From the NCBI GenBank assembly GCA_964036155.1, contig OZ038423.1, positions 77,949,249-78,013,248 on the forward strand: DNA of 64,000 nt. Reading direction: 5' to 3'. The DNA is from Diploscapter coronatus. Lineage: Eukaryota; Nematoda; Chromadorea; Rhabditida; Rhabditidae. Shown here piece after piece: positions 26,201 through 39,464 of the stretch. The notes under the pieces are model-generated. The model did not search any database. It worked only from the letters and a program-made list of their open reading frames with translations, and was not told the origin of the DNA. Each line of letters opens with the position of its first letter. The stretch's first letter is position 1. The translations under genes were made by a program, and so were the position numbers.

Positions 26201-29200
26201 TATGAACAAATGCATTGTTCCCAAAAGAACATTCCAAAAGAGGTTCACTTTTCGGAGAATCAAAGTATCTTTGATTATAGTGTTCTAAATGGCATAAAAC
26301 ACGAGGGAAAAGTTCGCAAAAAAGGTTATAATATGTTTGATTAAAGATTAAAAAATAAGGTATTCCCTTACCTTAATGGCGACCCTCTCGCAAGTCTGTG
26401 TCTGCAGAATTCTGGCAGTGGTGTCCGCGTCATTCGGCAACTCAGTTTCTCGTAGCGTCTTTGCGAATTCGTTCAGTGCTTCGGCTATTGCACTCGCAGA
26501 GGATTTCATTCTTTCGATGTCCTGAAATGCAAAAGTCAGAATTTTCAACAAAAAATATGAATTATGAAATGGCGTAATAACTTGGAAGAATAATCGTAAT
26601 ATTTCAGTATGAAATTATTCTAGATCTCACGTCATAATGCAAAAATTAGACAGAAGTCATATTGGGGAAAAAAACCCCTAAAATTCTCACCATTCTATGT
26701 TGGACGTATTCGAGATGATTGTATTTGATCAATCCTCCTATGTCCATCGTCAATTGCTCCGCCTTGAAGCAACTCCGCAGTTCCACTGAGGACTCAAATT
26801 GGAAGACCTAAATACGAATATTTTAGGCTAGGAATTCCGGAATGACTACATAAAATTCTTTAGCCATGGAGGAAGGATAATAAAAACAATTATGTCTTGA
26901 AAAGAGACATTAATCAAATTATGATGTGGACAATATTATTTTGAGGAAATATATGAAAAGATATTAAAAAATCCTTGAAATAATATTGAACAGACAGGAA
27001 GCAAAATGATGTTTATGAAAAATCTATAAATGATGAAGGATAGTCTAATAAAAGTGGCTGGGATAATTTCTCAAATGATGAAATAATTGGCTTACTTTGA
27101 ATGCACAGCTGTCCGCGATGCCCCTGTATCCGACCTCTAGAGCGCGTTGCAGGACGCCTTCGGGCTTTAACAAATAAACCACGTGGATTTTACCGGGGAA
27201 GAACGACTGAAAATAACTGTTTTAGCATTTCATAGGCAACTTGGGAACCACGAGACACGAGACGTTGAGAAATAGCGTGGAAAAAGAAAGCCTACCATCC
27301 CATACCCTACTCTAGCTTCCTAGACTATTTCTTCTATGTTTCGTGTCTCGTGGTCTCGCGGTTTCCAAATAGCTCATTTCATATTTAGAAATCTCGTTTA
27401 GATATCGAACTATTCGTGGGTGCAAGGATATTCAAAATATATTCTGAAAGAATGTGATTCTGCAGAAAGGATATTTATCGACCAGAAACTAAACCTTTAA
27501 ACTTTGAAAATGTTCAAAACTTGTAAGTTCAAATTCATCGAGCCAGAAATCCGGATTTAAAATGTTGGAATTAGAAAAGTTGTACATTTCCATTTATAGT
27601 TTGATTTGACCGCCAAAATTCTATATTTTCTTGAAAAATTCAATCAAAATCTAGTTAATCGAATTATTTCGTCAGATTTTCGGACTCCTCAAAACTTTCT
27701 TCAGGCTAACTTTTTTAGACTTCAAAAATCGTGAAACGATCGAGATCAAAAAGAGTTTGTTTATGAGGAAAAACGTGTGACGGACAAATAGGAAAGTGGA
27801 AGGGAAAGGGAACTCGAAGATGTGCGAGAAGAGCCGAGAAACAAAAAGCGATTGGATCGGATATTGGAAGGAGAAGCCAAGAGGAGGGGGCTAAAGGATA
27901 AACAGAGATCAGATAAGGCAAAAGAAAGGCGAGGGCACTCGATTGGATAAGATAGATAAATAGATTATTGCAGAGGATTTGGCCTGGAGGTAGCGAAAAC
28001 TGGTCAGCAGTACTGAAGAGTGATATTTACAGGAAATTTCCCTAGAAAATGTCTATTTGCTCATTACTGATAAATAATGTAGTAATAAAAATGCGAGCAT
28101 GAAATTTTTATAGCATTCAAAAATAGATTATTGCCGAGATTTGGCCTGAAGATAGGGTAAACTGGTCAGTACTGATAAATAATGAAGTGGGGAAATTGAT
28201 TGTAAGTTTTCCGGGTCATAAACTTAGTCAGCGTTATACATTGAAGTCTGAAACTCCATAGATCTGACTGAACATCAAATCAACCGTATTTCAAATTAGA
28301 TCTAATTTAGCTATATATTTTTGAAGCTGTAATACCCGCGTAAAAATCCCTAAGTTTTGCAATCTTCTCGAGTAATCCACGATTTCCCTAACTTGCAACG
28401 CGCTTTCTTCCGCAAGAATAAAAAGCGTGCGATGTAAAAAGAACTCAAGTATTCGAAAGGAGCGCTTCCCCAACCTAATTGACCCATCTCGGACTTTTTA
28501 CCTGCTAAATAAGCAAACGCCGAAAGATTGATTAAAGAGGAACGTAAAAATAGTAAAAGAAAACTCAATCAGAAAACATACTAGCAAATATACTTGAAAT
28601 TTGAAGTGAAAATCAGCTTGGTTTGGAAGAAAAATGAAGATCCAGCCTTTTCTTTCGCGTAAATCCACGCGACGCACAAAAAACGAAGTGAAATTCGGCG
28701 GACGGTTGCAAAATTCGAAGATTTTAACGAGATAATCGCGTGTCGCAAAGTGTCGAATTCCTTGGAACAAGAATTTGGAAAAGAAGTGAGAATTTTAACG
28801 GAAACCCAGGAGAAAATAATCCGGAAGTGGGGACTTCTGCCTCGAATAACTTTGCAAGTAGGCAAAGTGGACGTTTGGTATTGGCCTAGTCTGTTTTTAG
28901 AATTTTCAGTCAAGTTCAAATTATGCAAGATCTTATTACTATCAGAAAGAAAAGCTTAGGATTCATTTGTATTAGGTTCTGGATAATATGTTTACTTCAG
29001 GCTATTTTCATAGAAAATAAAAATAAAAAGAAAAAAACCCACGTTCAAATGTATGAATAGCGTTCTAACCGACGACCACTTGTCAGCCCGTCGGTCGATG
29101 ATCAAAACGAATCCCCGCTGCGAGTCCTCCATCCTAAAAATACGCCCATATTTCAACATGATCATTTTCATTATTATTCAATTTTACGTCGTTTCCCCCG

Positions 29201-32200
29201 TTTTATTATCATAATTTTTCATAACTCTAGTCAATGTGTCAAAGGGCAATGGTAAAGGTGATCAAAGTAAACATGGAACATGTCCTAATGCTTGGGGGGG
29301 AAAACCTTTTTGCTAATGCTCAAGCATACTTAACGAATAGCGTCTGGTATGTTCGTAATAGGGTGAACTCTGGCAGGTGTTCTTTCACAAGATGAGCGCA
29401 TGTTTACCTATTTACTATGCGAGTTCTGACGACCCTTCTCTACATTCTTCCATTCGCGCATCAACTAGACCGTTCACAATATGTGTGCTTTTCGTTGTAA
29501 AGAAGCAGTACAAATATTTAGAACAAGATTTCAGTATATGGAAATGTGAAAATCAAAAGATGCTCATCTTCACCATGTTTTTACAGAATCACTCCACAAA
29601 TACGCATACTCTTCATTGAAGAGAAAGGAAAAATTGCAAAGAAGCAGCGCAAATAAAGGATTTTTGCAGTATGTGGAAACGTAGAAATTGGGCAACCTGA
29701 AAAAACACAAGACGACCAAATAGTATTGGAAGAGAAATATACAAGATCTTTCCCCCACCCTACCCTATACTATTTCGCATATCTTGTCGTCTTGTTGTTG
29801 TTTTGTTTCCCGATTATCGAAAATTGAAATATGATGATCTTCATTATCGAATTTTGAAATATTAACAGAAACTGACGGATGAACTTGCAGAAGGTAGGTG
29901 ATTAGCAAACGATAACTCTCGAATGATAATAAACATCGGGAATCGGGAAATGTCACGATGGTTAGATCATCGCAGGTACGGGCGCCTGAACGAAAATATA
30001 ATTTTGCGTGAAATTATAAGATTCCAAATTTTCTAAGGTAGCGAATGAAATTTCTTACCGGTCATTAGAGCGAATCGTGTAGCAAGAATGTCAGAAAGAT
30101 CCTTGATGCGAACCCTCTCATTGCCCACCGTCACGAAGCCGTCTGAATTCATCAACGTCAATTTTTTCCTTATTACTTTCTCCTTCTGATTATTTGGTTA
30201 TCACTTGTTTCATGTTAATTCGCCTAATTTGTTGATTCTGATTATGCGATAGGGGATGTCGATTACATAAAGTGAGATTTTCCCCTTATTTTTTCCATCG
30301 ATTGTTTGCCATTTCTTGCAAACAGGGAAAATAGGAATTTCCATTCATTCTATTCGCTTTCAAATGGATTTCTGCCGAGAATATGCATATGCCATCATCG
30401 AGGCTAACTTGAAGAGGACACTACAGACAAAAATAAGAAGCGCAATGTGAGGATATGCAGATGCGGTTTTTCTGCCTTTGCATGGGATTTTCAATAATAT
30501 CCCACATTATTATGTAAGAGAAAAATCGCATATTATCCTAGAGAAAATGACATAATTATTGCGTGTAGCGTGAGTTGTTAGAAAGTTAATAATAAGAAAA
30601 CATTAAAGAATTGCACCTTTCAGGCCTGAATCTAAAATTCGGATGGTATTTACTATTTACTATTTAATAAACTTTATAAAAGATGAAATGAAATGAGAAA
30701 TAAGCTCACCCCAACTATCATCAGTGGAATCCGCTTCCGATTGTTCATCCAAGATCATTTCAATAGGAAGGCTAGCCGCGATTGAACTGCTACATTTCTC
30801 CATTATCGACTGATAGCCGGAATCCTCGAGCAGATTTGTCGCACCGAGGGCTGACTGAAGAATTAATCGAATGTAAAAATTCAATGTTTGTTTATTGAAA
30901 TTTAAAAGTTTTAATAAAAAAGAGAAATGCTGAATAGGACAAATTAGGTTTCTTTTTCATTTTTACAGGAAAATTTACCTCTCTAAAGCAGCAAAAATAA
31001 ACCCCTAATTTACGTTTGTAACTCAGTAGAAAACTCAGAGAAATAGCTAGCATTTTTTACTGACGCGTCTTTGCAACTTTTCCAAAAAATCCACGTTTTT
31101 GTGGAATATAGGCGGGATTACTCGATTTCTTTTTGTAAAGTAAGGCGTGATAATCTTTTTTCTCTCGTAAATTCTACGCTAATCCAATTAATCAGCCTAA
31201 TTTGGAAGGTGTAAATGTAAAGCAGGCTAACTGTCAAGTTGATTACCTTCAAGTGCGGCGCGACTAAACTGAGGCATCTCAATGCAATGATAAAAAGGGA
31301 TGACTAATCAAAAACAGGCCAGGATATAGTTTCAAGAATAAAAGAATAAGAGTAAGAGTAAGACTTTTGGAATGTTCATATCTTATGAAGATGAAATAGC
31401 GTTGACAAAGAAAAGGTCATGAACTCTCAGAAAATCGTAGGGTTGTCTTCATGAATAAAACAAACCAAGACGCGTAAACTATAGTGCTAAAGAAAGGATA
31501 ATAAAATCAAGCTAGGATAATTGTCAATAAAATTTAGATTACCTTCATCTGCCTGATATCCTGATCGACATCGTAGAGGAATGACGGTGCTTCGATGTAG
31601 TCCCTACTGCTGGAGGTCGCCCCAATCACGCAGCCACTCAAAATGTAAAATATAAAGCTATTCTGGCCCACCGTTCCAGCAATTCAAGTCAGTTCTCCCT
31701 GTCATTTGCCTATCATTCATAATTCATAGCCAAGTGTTTATGCCCTCTAAAGGGCATTGTCGTGTCATCCAATTCACGCATCAACACGTTCGACGGTTTC
31801 TTTGAATGATCACTTTAACTCTTGCTATTTAAATGAGGCGGTTTTTCGGTCAGATTGTTGGCAAATTTCGGAGAAAAAATTCCCTTCTAAACTGTAAGAA
31901 AAAGAAGAATGTATAGAGAATTATCATGATTCCGGAGATTTTAAGCAATTTGAAAGGAAGAATGTTTAGATCTTCAAAGCTAGGGAAAAACTATTCGAAA
32001 AAGTCACAGATCATGGAGTAATTTGAACAGTTTCGATGCCATTGACAATGGTAATCGATTATCTTAAAATTAGCATGAATTAAAGATCATCGCTTCGTCT
32101 TCTCCAGAGTCAGTAATTGGTATTCAAAATTGATTATATTAAAAACAAGACCTACTCTGCATAATCACTTGCATCTCGACTGCTCATGCCTGCATCAGTC

Positions 32201-32335
32201 GTCGTATATGATAGAGAATTTGGATGATGCAGATCAGCCACACAAGCACCAGACTGGGCCTTGCTTTCCGCAGTCCCGCCCGAAGACGAGGCCAAGAAAA
32301 TCGGATTCGATCGGTAAGCCAATTTGCTGCTGCCT
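8287..32335 (-). CDS. MCF2/DBS-type Rho guanine-nucleotide exchange factor, at least 26 exons, about 1050 aa
   Basis: Exons in order: 32156-32335, 31543-31636, 30710-30854, 30059-30142, 29877-29985, 29070-29133, 27096-27206, 26691-26807, 26372-26521, 26022-26163, 25607-25704, 24429-24500, 24265-24381, 22958-23038, 22078-22176, 21700-21822, 17367-17561 (possibly optional), 14595-14732, 10611-10849, 10176-10266, 9828-9947, 9644-9739, 9496-9599, 8858-8966, 8603-8715 and 8287-8458. All junctions are in phase. Domains: a Sec14/CRAL-TRIO lipid-binding region (about residues 140-300, with GFVLIIDRRADKW and FFPGKIHVVYLLKP), a spectrin-like helical region (350-500), a Ser-rich linker, a DH domain (706-890, with ITTERTYVSELES and the hallmark LLKPVQRITKYQLLL) and a PH domain (to about 1000). 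Family members activate Rho/Cdc42-type GTPases at membranes. The 5' end is incomplete and the first exon is uncertain. The terminal exon could also splice onward at 8290, since AG|gtaatt overlaps the stop. Confidence 0.85.
11500..13823. mobile_element. 2.3-kb nested foldback element in a RhoGEF intron
   Basis: The ends are inverted repeats: taagacgcgttctttgagta at the left and ttattcaaagaatgcgtctt at the right, each flanked by TTAA. The left arm (11500-11990) recurs inverted at 13325-13823 and, in part, again inverted at 12965-13250. Inside these, 12065-12150 pairs with about 12810-12895. Almost the whole segment can therefore fold on itself. No transposase frame is visible, so it is non-autonomous. 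The intron (10850-14594) needs no sequence from it. Confidence 0.8.
14733..17366. other. Long RhoGEF intron, no gene seen
   Basis: This intronic stretch is purine-rich on the plus strand, and its open frames look like by-products of that bias. I see no exon with splice sites in phase and no clear repeat. Confidence 0.5.
17562..21699. other. Long RhoGEF intron, no gene seen apart from a tandem repeat
   Basis: This is AG-rich intronic sequence. The longest minus-strand frame (18740-19363) overlaps the tandem repeat at 18921-19200 and has no coding character. No other feature can be supported. Confidence 0.5.
18921..19200. repeat. Tandem repeat, period about 121 bp
   Basis: The motif tgagaacttgaaataggt recurs at 18921, 19043 and 19163, and the sequence between the copies is related but diverged. 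It gives two full units and part of a third. Confidence 0.6.
21948..22077. mobile_element. Small MITE adjoining a RhoGEF splice donor
   Basis: The left end gacagctactaaatgacgga is the approximate reverse complement of the right end tccgtcaaatagctgctgcc. The interior gggtcctatagttagagaga is shared, inverted, with the element at 45434-45546. The right edge (atatatagtac) directly abuts the exon ending at 22078, so the donor gtacta lies in or at the element edge. Confidence 0.6.
27238..27378. mobile_element. Palindromic MITE in a RhoGEF intron
   Basis: The arms ttgggaaccacgagacacga and tcgtgtctcgtggtctcgcg are inverted copies around a core containing ataccctact. Related copies lie at 59046-59182 and 29695-29800, with a half copy at 1866. 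Confidence 0.6.
27958..28190. repeat. Short direct duplication in a RhoGEF intron
   Basis: A block of about 65 bases beginning aatagattattgc and containing atttggcctg and aaactggtcag occurs at about 27958-28025 and again at 28122-28190. Confidence 0.5.
29695..29800. mobile_element. MITE-like inverted repeat in a RhoGEF intron
   Basis: The arm acaagacgaccaaatagta at the left pairs with tactatttcgcatatcttgt and tcgtcttgt at the right. The core ccctaccctatactatttcg is shared with the element at 59046. Confidence 0.5.
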
Positions 32336-33901
32336 CTGAACGACAAGAACTGCGTGAGCTGGATAATTAGAGCAACGAACGGCGAATTGCAAGACGCGCG
32401 AAAGCTTCGGAGGAAAGATTAGACGACATGAAAATAAACAAGGAACTAATGCAATTAAAGAAGCTACTGTAATGATAAAAAAGTAATAATTGCCATGAAT
32501 TTGGAGTGGAATAATCTCTTCTCAACTATCGATAATAATCAATGCATTGTCATTCCATCATTTTCGAAATGTCTCAAATGAGTATTTTGTAGAACTTTAA
32601 TGTATTAGAAAAATGATATGAAATTGCAAAGAAGAATGTTAGCAATAGCAGACTTTGCCAATGACCATTCCCATAGGAAAGTTTCATGAGAGAAAAAGTT
32701 ATGGGCTACATGACTTTTTCAAAGCTTCGGACTTGCTCGGAGAATTGATGTTCTCAAGCCTTTTTCAACGAAGAATTAACAAAAAGTTTGAGTTATGTCA
32801 AAAGGAGATGACGTTCGGTTTCAAAGCAGACAACACGCCAATCTGACTATTCTTCTGGCTTCTAAGGACATCGTTAGGATTTCATTTAGATTGTGGATAT
32901 ATAAAAACAAGGATAAAAACAAACGGGAAAACAAAGAGAAAGAGAATAAAACATTTTGGAACGTTCATCCAGATAGCCAGCATTCAATCTGGATAGTTCA
33001 TTTACTCATTTTTCAACACAATTTAGCTTCCAAAGTGATAGACAAAGTAGTGAATTTTGCAAGTATTCCTCTTAAAGACATAGTAAAAATTTCGTTTGGA
33101 TTGGTAGAGAATGAAGACAAAACAAAGACAGAAAGAAAAGGAATGCACATGCATCTGACAGTCAAACGAAAAGGATAAATGACTGATCAAAAAGAGGATC
33201 GGAAATGGGAACATGACAGGAAAGGAAAACGGATAAAGAATGCATTCGAATGCAGGAAGATTGATGGAAAATAAGCATGATCGCTCTATCGTAATAATGA
33301 AGGAATAGCACTCCGTAAGTGGGTGGAAGTTCAGAGATCTGAATCGTACCCCTTTACTTCAAAAAGAAGCTGATCTTCAATCGTTACACACAGAATTAGA
33401 GTAGAAATATTGAAGAATATCGCGCAGAGGTTGATCTTCATTATTTCAGATGAAATTGGAAAATTACGGGGTGAAGATCAAGCGAAAATTAATTATGATT
33501 CATCTGAACATTAGAATCTAATAGTCTAAAGGATCTATGAGAGAAAATGGACCAAGGACCGATTTCTCCAAGAATATACAATTCAAAACGAAGAGTAATT
33601 GGCAACTTGCCCGATTCCGTAATCCGCGGAAAAAGACCGACGAAAGAATAATGAAAAGTGAGAGTTACACAAGGAAAGCTTTGCGTCAGATTTGCGGACA
33701 AAATACCGTCTGGGCTAATTGGATTAAAACGCCCTGGCTAGAGGAAAGATCTATTTGTGGGCAGACAGGAGAAATAGCAGAGAAAGTGAGAAGCGAGGAA
33801 TGTGTGTGGACATGTGAAGGAGAAAAAAGACAATATGAAAATGTGCGAATGTGTGAGAGAGGCATTAGTGTAGGAAAGAGCGAGGGAATGACTGTCTTTG
33901 C

Positions 33902-34121
33902 CTGCTTTTGTCGGAAGGAGGTGTGAATTCTCTCGCTACGGGTCCAGGCTCTATTGCTCTATTGATGTCCGGTCCACACACCGCAGGAGATTCCTCGGTT
34001 GCTCCGGTTGAATTTGCAGCGGGGAACGGAGGACGCAAAACACGACTGCGCTCGAGGGAAATAAGGAGGGAAGAGGTGCGCGAACTCCCTTCGATTTGCG
34101 AAGAACACCCTGAGTCCTCGC
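33902..34121 (-). other. Candidate 5' coding exon of the RhoGEF gene
   Basis: After a weak acceptor (gcctaag) the minus strand is open for 72 codons in a GC-rich, Ser/Pro-rich frame containing EESPAVCGPDINRAIEPG. It ends at AGCAG|gcaaag, which would be a GC-type donor. Its outgoing phase (2) matches the incoming phase of the first secure exon at 32335, giving the join PPSDKSRGSSK. The exon lacks an ATG, so another exon would be needed upstream. Confidence 0.4.
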
Positions 34122-35015
34122 CTTAGGCTATGTCAATAGAGCGAGGAAAGGGGAGGAGGGCTTTTGACCCGATTGCAGGGTTCATTAATTGCACCCTAAC
34201 GAGCTAAACGAGTTCAGAGGGGAACGCGTAACTAGTTTCACGCAAAGTCAATGTGATGATTGTAGACGAAGTCCAGCTTCCGGAGGTGAGGAAGATAAAA
34301 ATGGTGACTTTGTGAAGTTAGAAGAATGAAAATAGTTGTGTATTGAGATTTTCGGAAGAAATAATGGAGTGAGAATCTTCGAAATTTTAGTAAACCCAAA
34401 AATACCGTATGCAATTTATCCTATTTTGAAAGAAACGAGAGAAGACCATAAAGTTTCGAAGAGGAATTCCAATATTCACCGATGATTTTGCGATGTTTTG
34501 TCAACAAAAAGTCGATTTCGCAGTTGTGAAAGTTTCATAAAGTCACATTTCTCTTTGAAACTTTGAGAAATGAAAATACTTTTTCGAGGGGAAAAATTCG
34601 TAATGCTATACTTTTCGGATTTGGAAATTTGGAACTCATCCAAACTATACAAATAACCAAAATAACAGCTATAGCAGAAGCACATGTCCGTTTTTAGTGT
34701 AGTTCGTTTAGGAAGTGCGACACAAGCAGAAAAAAGCAGCAAATAGCAGATAAGTGAGTGCAAAAAATACACTCTTCCTGATGAGGGTGGTCTTCACAGA
34801 AATAGAGCAAAAAGTGCCGGGCACGCAATTCAATTATCTCTAGATTTCTGCCATTTTTGCTCGGGATTTCAAAATCCGTCATATACTACAATAAAAACCT
34901 CAAACTAATGCGGAAATACTCCAGTCAACTGATAAAAGATGGCATCGGAAAACTAGCTGAGGTCATCAGTGTTGCTATTCAGCAGGCGAAAAAAATCCAC
35001 GATGAAGGATGTTAC

Positions 35016-35385
35016 ATGGAATTCCGGCTCGGGTCGGGTAAATCAACTCGATTCATGGATATCTTTCGCGAAATCGCGGCGTTTTTTGGCTTTTCCTGCC
35101 CTGGCCACTGCTCCATCGATTCCCCGATTTGGCACAAGAAGCTTTTCTCGCATTTCGGCCCATTTGGACACTCCTTCTGCCCTTCTGCAGCAGTATTTAC
35201 AACTGAAAGGATTGCTTCTTCCAGGGGCGAGAGGCAGAGGGGTCGCTGGGGGAAAACACCCAAAAACACGAGAAAATATCGCTGAATTCTGGAAACGCGA
35301 TGCAATATTGGAGCTGAGAGAGATGGAAAGAAGAAAAACAGGGTACGAAACTAATTTAGGAGCTTATGACTCATCCAAAAAATGA
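35016..35385. other. GC-rich island with overlapping open frames on both strands
   Basis: On the minus strand a frame (35016-35305) ends at AT|gtaaca in phase 2 and would also join exon 32335. On the plus strand a frame running from 34969 to 35385 contains RDAILELREMERRKT and ends at a stop. I cannot decide which, if either, is real. An alternative first exon of the RhoGEF gene is one reading and a small plus-strand gene is another. Confidence 0.25.
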
Positions 35386-38300
35386 GGCAAAGCATGTAGG
35401 AATTCGGACCAGCCATTATTGGTTCGAGAAAAATGACGACTACAATAAAAACGACGATTTTGGATGATAAATGTCGTTGAAATTTTGAAAGTTCACTCTT
35501 CAACGATCAAATTCAAAACAAAAGATGAGAAGTTGCACATAAACTAGTCGAAAGCGCGTCGGAGATGGATGTGAAGGAGAAATTGTCTATCAAAAACCTC
35601 TTGCAGAGGAATCAGAAGATGTCAAGAGAATTGCAGCGTTCTTTTAGAAATTACATAAGAATTTTAGCTGCAAGGGAATTGAGCCGAAACAATTGCTGTT
35701 AGGTCGAGAGGAAAATCCAAAAATAGAAAACTTTGAACTCCGAATACTGAAATTTTTAAAATTACGAAGAAAAAAGCTTTGTTTGCCAATTTTTCAAAGC
35801 CATAAACAAGTGAGAAATTTCGAATATTTCTATTCCAAAATGAAACATGATAAATGAAAATATCAAACTTTTTCGAGCAAAAGCCCAGTCGTCCATTTTT
35901 GGAATTTATACGAAAAACAGCTGCCATTCGATGCGGCGTTGCAATTAATGAAGAACGGCACGTCGAAAATGTCAGATGCACGGCTCACTTCGAATCTTCT
36001 AATCAAAAAGTCAATTATTTTGAGCTCTCAGTGAAAAACGCACGATTCCTGGAGATTTCATCTCCTTCTAATGAAATTTTTAGATACAAAATGAATGAAC
36101 ATCCAATAACTCAAAAGTAACTGGTGATTTTCATAAATGAAAGCCTAGTTCTTGTTGTTGTTGTTGCAAGAGATGCAAATCTAGGTCAAGTGATGAGGAA
36201 AATAAGGGAAAAGATGATAAGTTATTAGTTCGAAACTGCATGCAAGGAAGAAAACTAACGTGAAATTTTCGCATATTTTCCTCGATGAAACAAATGAGAT
36301 TTGCATCGCTTTCAACAGAAAAATTACATTGCGGAAAATAAAAATAAACTAGACTAATTTTCGATCTAGCCGTGCGCATTCGCGGTTCGAAGCGTCCATG
36401 TACGAAAAATTAATGAAGTTTGGGCGATAAAAATGTCGTGCTTGTTTTACTTGCTACAAGTCTACATTGCTTGTGGTTCAAAGATTTTGTTCTTCTTGCA
36501 AAGGAATAAAATGAGAAAATCTAATAATTTCTATTACAGTTTGCTATGAATTATAGAAAAATTGTAAAGAGATCATTGGACACCAAGCACATAATTTTCT
36601 ATGAGTTATGAAGAGAAAATATAAAGGAAAATGAAAAAGCCTAATAATTGCGTAATAACAGAATGGCACGAAGAGGAGGACAATTTTCAAGGCTTTTTGT
36701 TTGAATCTTCTCAAATGGAATTGCGACAGAATGAACACCACACTCACTTGACTAATGAAAAGTAGAAAAAGCGAGGAAAATCGAGGGCAGTGATTGAGAA
36801 ATTGGAAGAGGAAGGCAATGGAAGATGGCTAATTGAAACAATTGCGAATGCAAATTCTAAAGAAGCAGTTTCAGCTGATGTTTACATGCTTGAAGGTAAG
36901 TGAGAATTCGCGTAATAATCCATTCAAAGGATGATCAAAATGTTGCCGCCTTTTACAATAGCTTCTTTTCTTTCGGCCAATAGTATGGTGTTATTTTCAT
37001 GGAGCTGTTGATAAAACGATTTCATAAAATATTCAACAAGTTATCCTCGAAGATTAGATGTATGCACCACAGTAATTTTTGAAAACAATGACAGAACTTA
37101 TTGATCACCTTTTAATCACCGATTCTACTATTTGGCTAGATAGCCTAGTAGTTAAGTTGTCTCGCATTTTCTTGCAATTCTTTTTGGCAAAATCTCAAAT
37201 GTTCAGTGTTTTACAGGAATAAATGAGAATGCTGTTCAAGTATGGATCGCTTGTGTGAAAGAATTACAACGAGAATCCATCGAATTGAAAGGGACGAGGA
37301 CAGGAAAGGAGAAGAGACTATTCTAATTGCAAGTGAGAAGGTGCTGGATAAAAACAAGGAAATTCAGGGAATAAATAGATCCAAATGCTAAATCAGGATC
37401 GAATAATGCATGAAGAATATCATTTCACTGCTAGAGATAAGTATGAAAAAAGCACTTCAGGAAAAACTATGGAAACGTTTTCACTTTTGAAATCAATTAA
37501 AAAAACGTGCAAGGACAATAGTTTTCAAAACGTCTAATAGAACCTCCCAGAATTAAAATAAAAATGGAGCAATTTCGAGTATAATTTAGCAAACACTTCA
37601 TGAAAATGAAAGATTTTTGTTTTCGGAGAAAAATGTATTGAAGAAATATCGTTTTCACTCGGATTTAAAACCTGCAAAGTAAGAAATGTCGAGGGTCGAA
37701 ATATGGAAATGGAAATATGAAGTGAAAGAGGAGAGGAACGACTCAATGCCCTGGGTGTGAGGCCGGATGAAAAGATGGAAGGGAGAAAGGCAAAGACAAA
37801 AGAAGAAGCTTGGAAGGGGGTACGGGAGGCTGCTAGGGAAAGAGAGCCTTCGGCTAGGAGCTGGAAATCGATTTGCATAGAGCCCAAGAAGGACGCATTC
37901 CGATGCTCGTCTAGAAGACAGAAGAGGGGATACACAAATGAACAAATGAGCAGAGCGGGAAATGGCAAAGGGATGGGGTTGCGAAACCGGCAGAAGCACG
38001 AAAGGGCCACGATAATCACATTACTGACGGGGTGGATTAGGGCTGGAGGGCTTTATTTTTTGTTCCTGAAGAAGATCTTTAGCGACAATACGATTACATC
38101 TAGATTTGTACTTTAGAAACACTAAATTGAATTTTCATGTTACTTGAAAACTTCCTCTAAAATAACTAGCTTCCTAAGCAATGTTTCTAACATTTCGAAT
38201 TTTAGACAGACATTTCAATTAAATTTCTATAAAAGTACAAATTCTATACAAATCTGAAGCGGATTAGCGATAAGGTGCAAAATTTCATAGATATACACCC

Positions 38301-39464
38301 ACAAAATCCGAATACCGAAATAGCCATGTTCGATCTTGCAAACACGAAAGATTCGTGTTTGACCGAGTTCCTGCCTCCTGCCTTTCGATGAATATTTCAG
38401 TGGGAATGGCAGTCTCTTCATATACATAAAAGAATGAATGAGTCTCTTCTTGTCTTCCTGGCCTGCCTTCTCGCATCACAAAACAGCCGCACAACACGGC
38501 ACATTCATTGGTAATTATTTTGGAGCAGAATGAGTGATATTTGCTAACTTCCATATCATTCTCATGCTATACAATTTTGCAGTGGAAAATGATCAAAACA
38601 AGGCCAGACGAGGTTACGAATCTTTGCAAAATTTAGATTCCACCAGGCATGATTCAAAACTTTAGGAGAAGAATTATTGCTGAATCTGGCTCAAAATAAG
38701 CAAAGACTTCGAATTTATCATATTTTGGATCTAGGTCCCGAAGAACAAGCTCGAAAATAACGACGGAGGTTGGCGAATCAAGATGAAGCTCTGGAAATCG
38801 CAAAACAAAACCTCCGAAACTAGAATCTGGAATCGAATCCAGAAGAATCGCGCAGTTTGACAAGAAAAAGTCGCTCATAATCGAAAATCGGCTAATTCCC
38901 AGGAGAACGGCAGATAAACGGATAATTGCAAAGTTTTTGCAGTGGATTAGAAAATGAGACGGGATGTCGTCGCATTGCAAATGGCGAAATGACCAAATGT
39001 GGAGATGAAAATGACGGCATTTCGAGAAAACAACCCATCCATATCGATGACTACCAATTTGGAAAGTTCACCCACACCTTGATGCGAAAAAAGATCTATT
39101 TTTCGAAATGCCGAAAACGACGCATAGAATGGAATCAAGGAGAAATTAGCTATATCAAAAGATTAGAAAGTAAAATTGCGTTTATGAAGAACTGTTGTTT
39201 TATGCTTGGAAAAATTATCATTCATCTGTGGATCGAAATTTTAGTAAAAATATTTGCCAAAAGTGTCAAAAATTTTGAATCACTATAAAACGAGAAATTG
39301 ACTCTTTGCGGGCGGCTAAAAAGGAATTGAAAGAGAGCGCGGAAGAGGGGAAGCGAGAGGAGAGTAGTTAGTCGACTGGAATTAGCACTGAAAGGGACCG
39401 GACTCGGGAGTCCGTGGAGTCGGACTCAACGCAGAGTTAGAGTCGAGAAGGCAGAAACCGAGCC

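Larger units (their letters stand above)
32336..39464. other. Long stretch upstream of the RhoGEF coding exons
   Basis: It probably holds the 5' end and promoter of the RhoGEF gene. Two GC-richer islands are listed separately (33902-34121 and 35016-35385). The open frames elsewhere, such as 37534-38019 on the minus strand and 33537-33926 on the plus strand, sit in purine-biased DNA and have no recognised domain. The run 38700-39300 shows nothing I can support. Confidence 0.45.

Noticed and set aside
33537..33926. 129-codon plus-strand open frame
   Set aside because: It is in purine-biased DNA with no recognised domain and ends inside a better minus-strand exon candidate.
37534..38019. 161-codon minus-strand open frame
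   Set aside because: Composition follows the strand bias, the opposite strand is also open, and no splice sites or recognised motifs support it.
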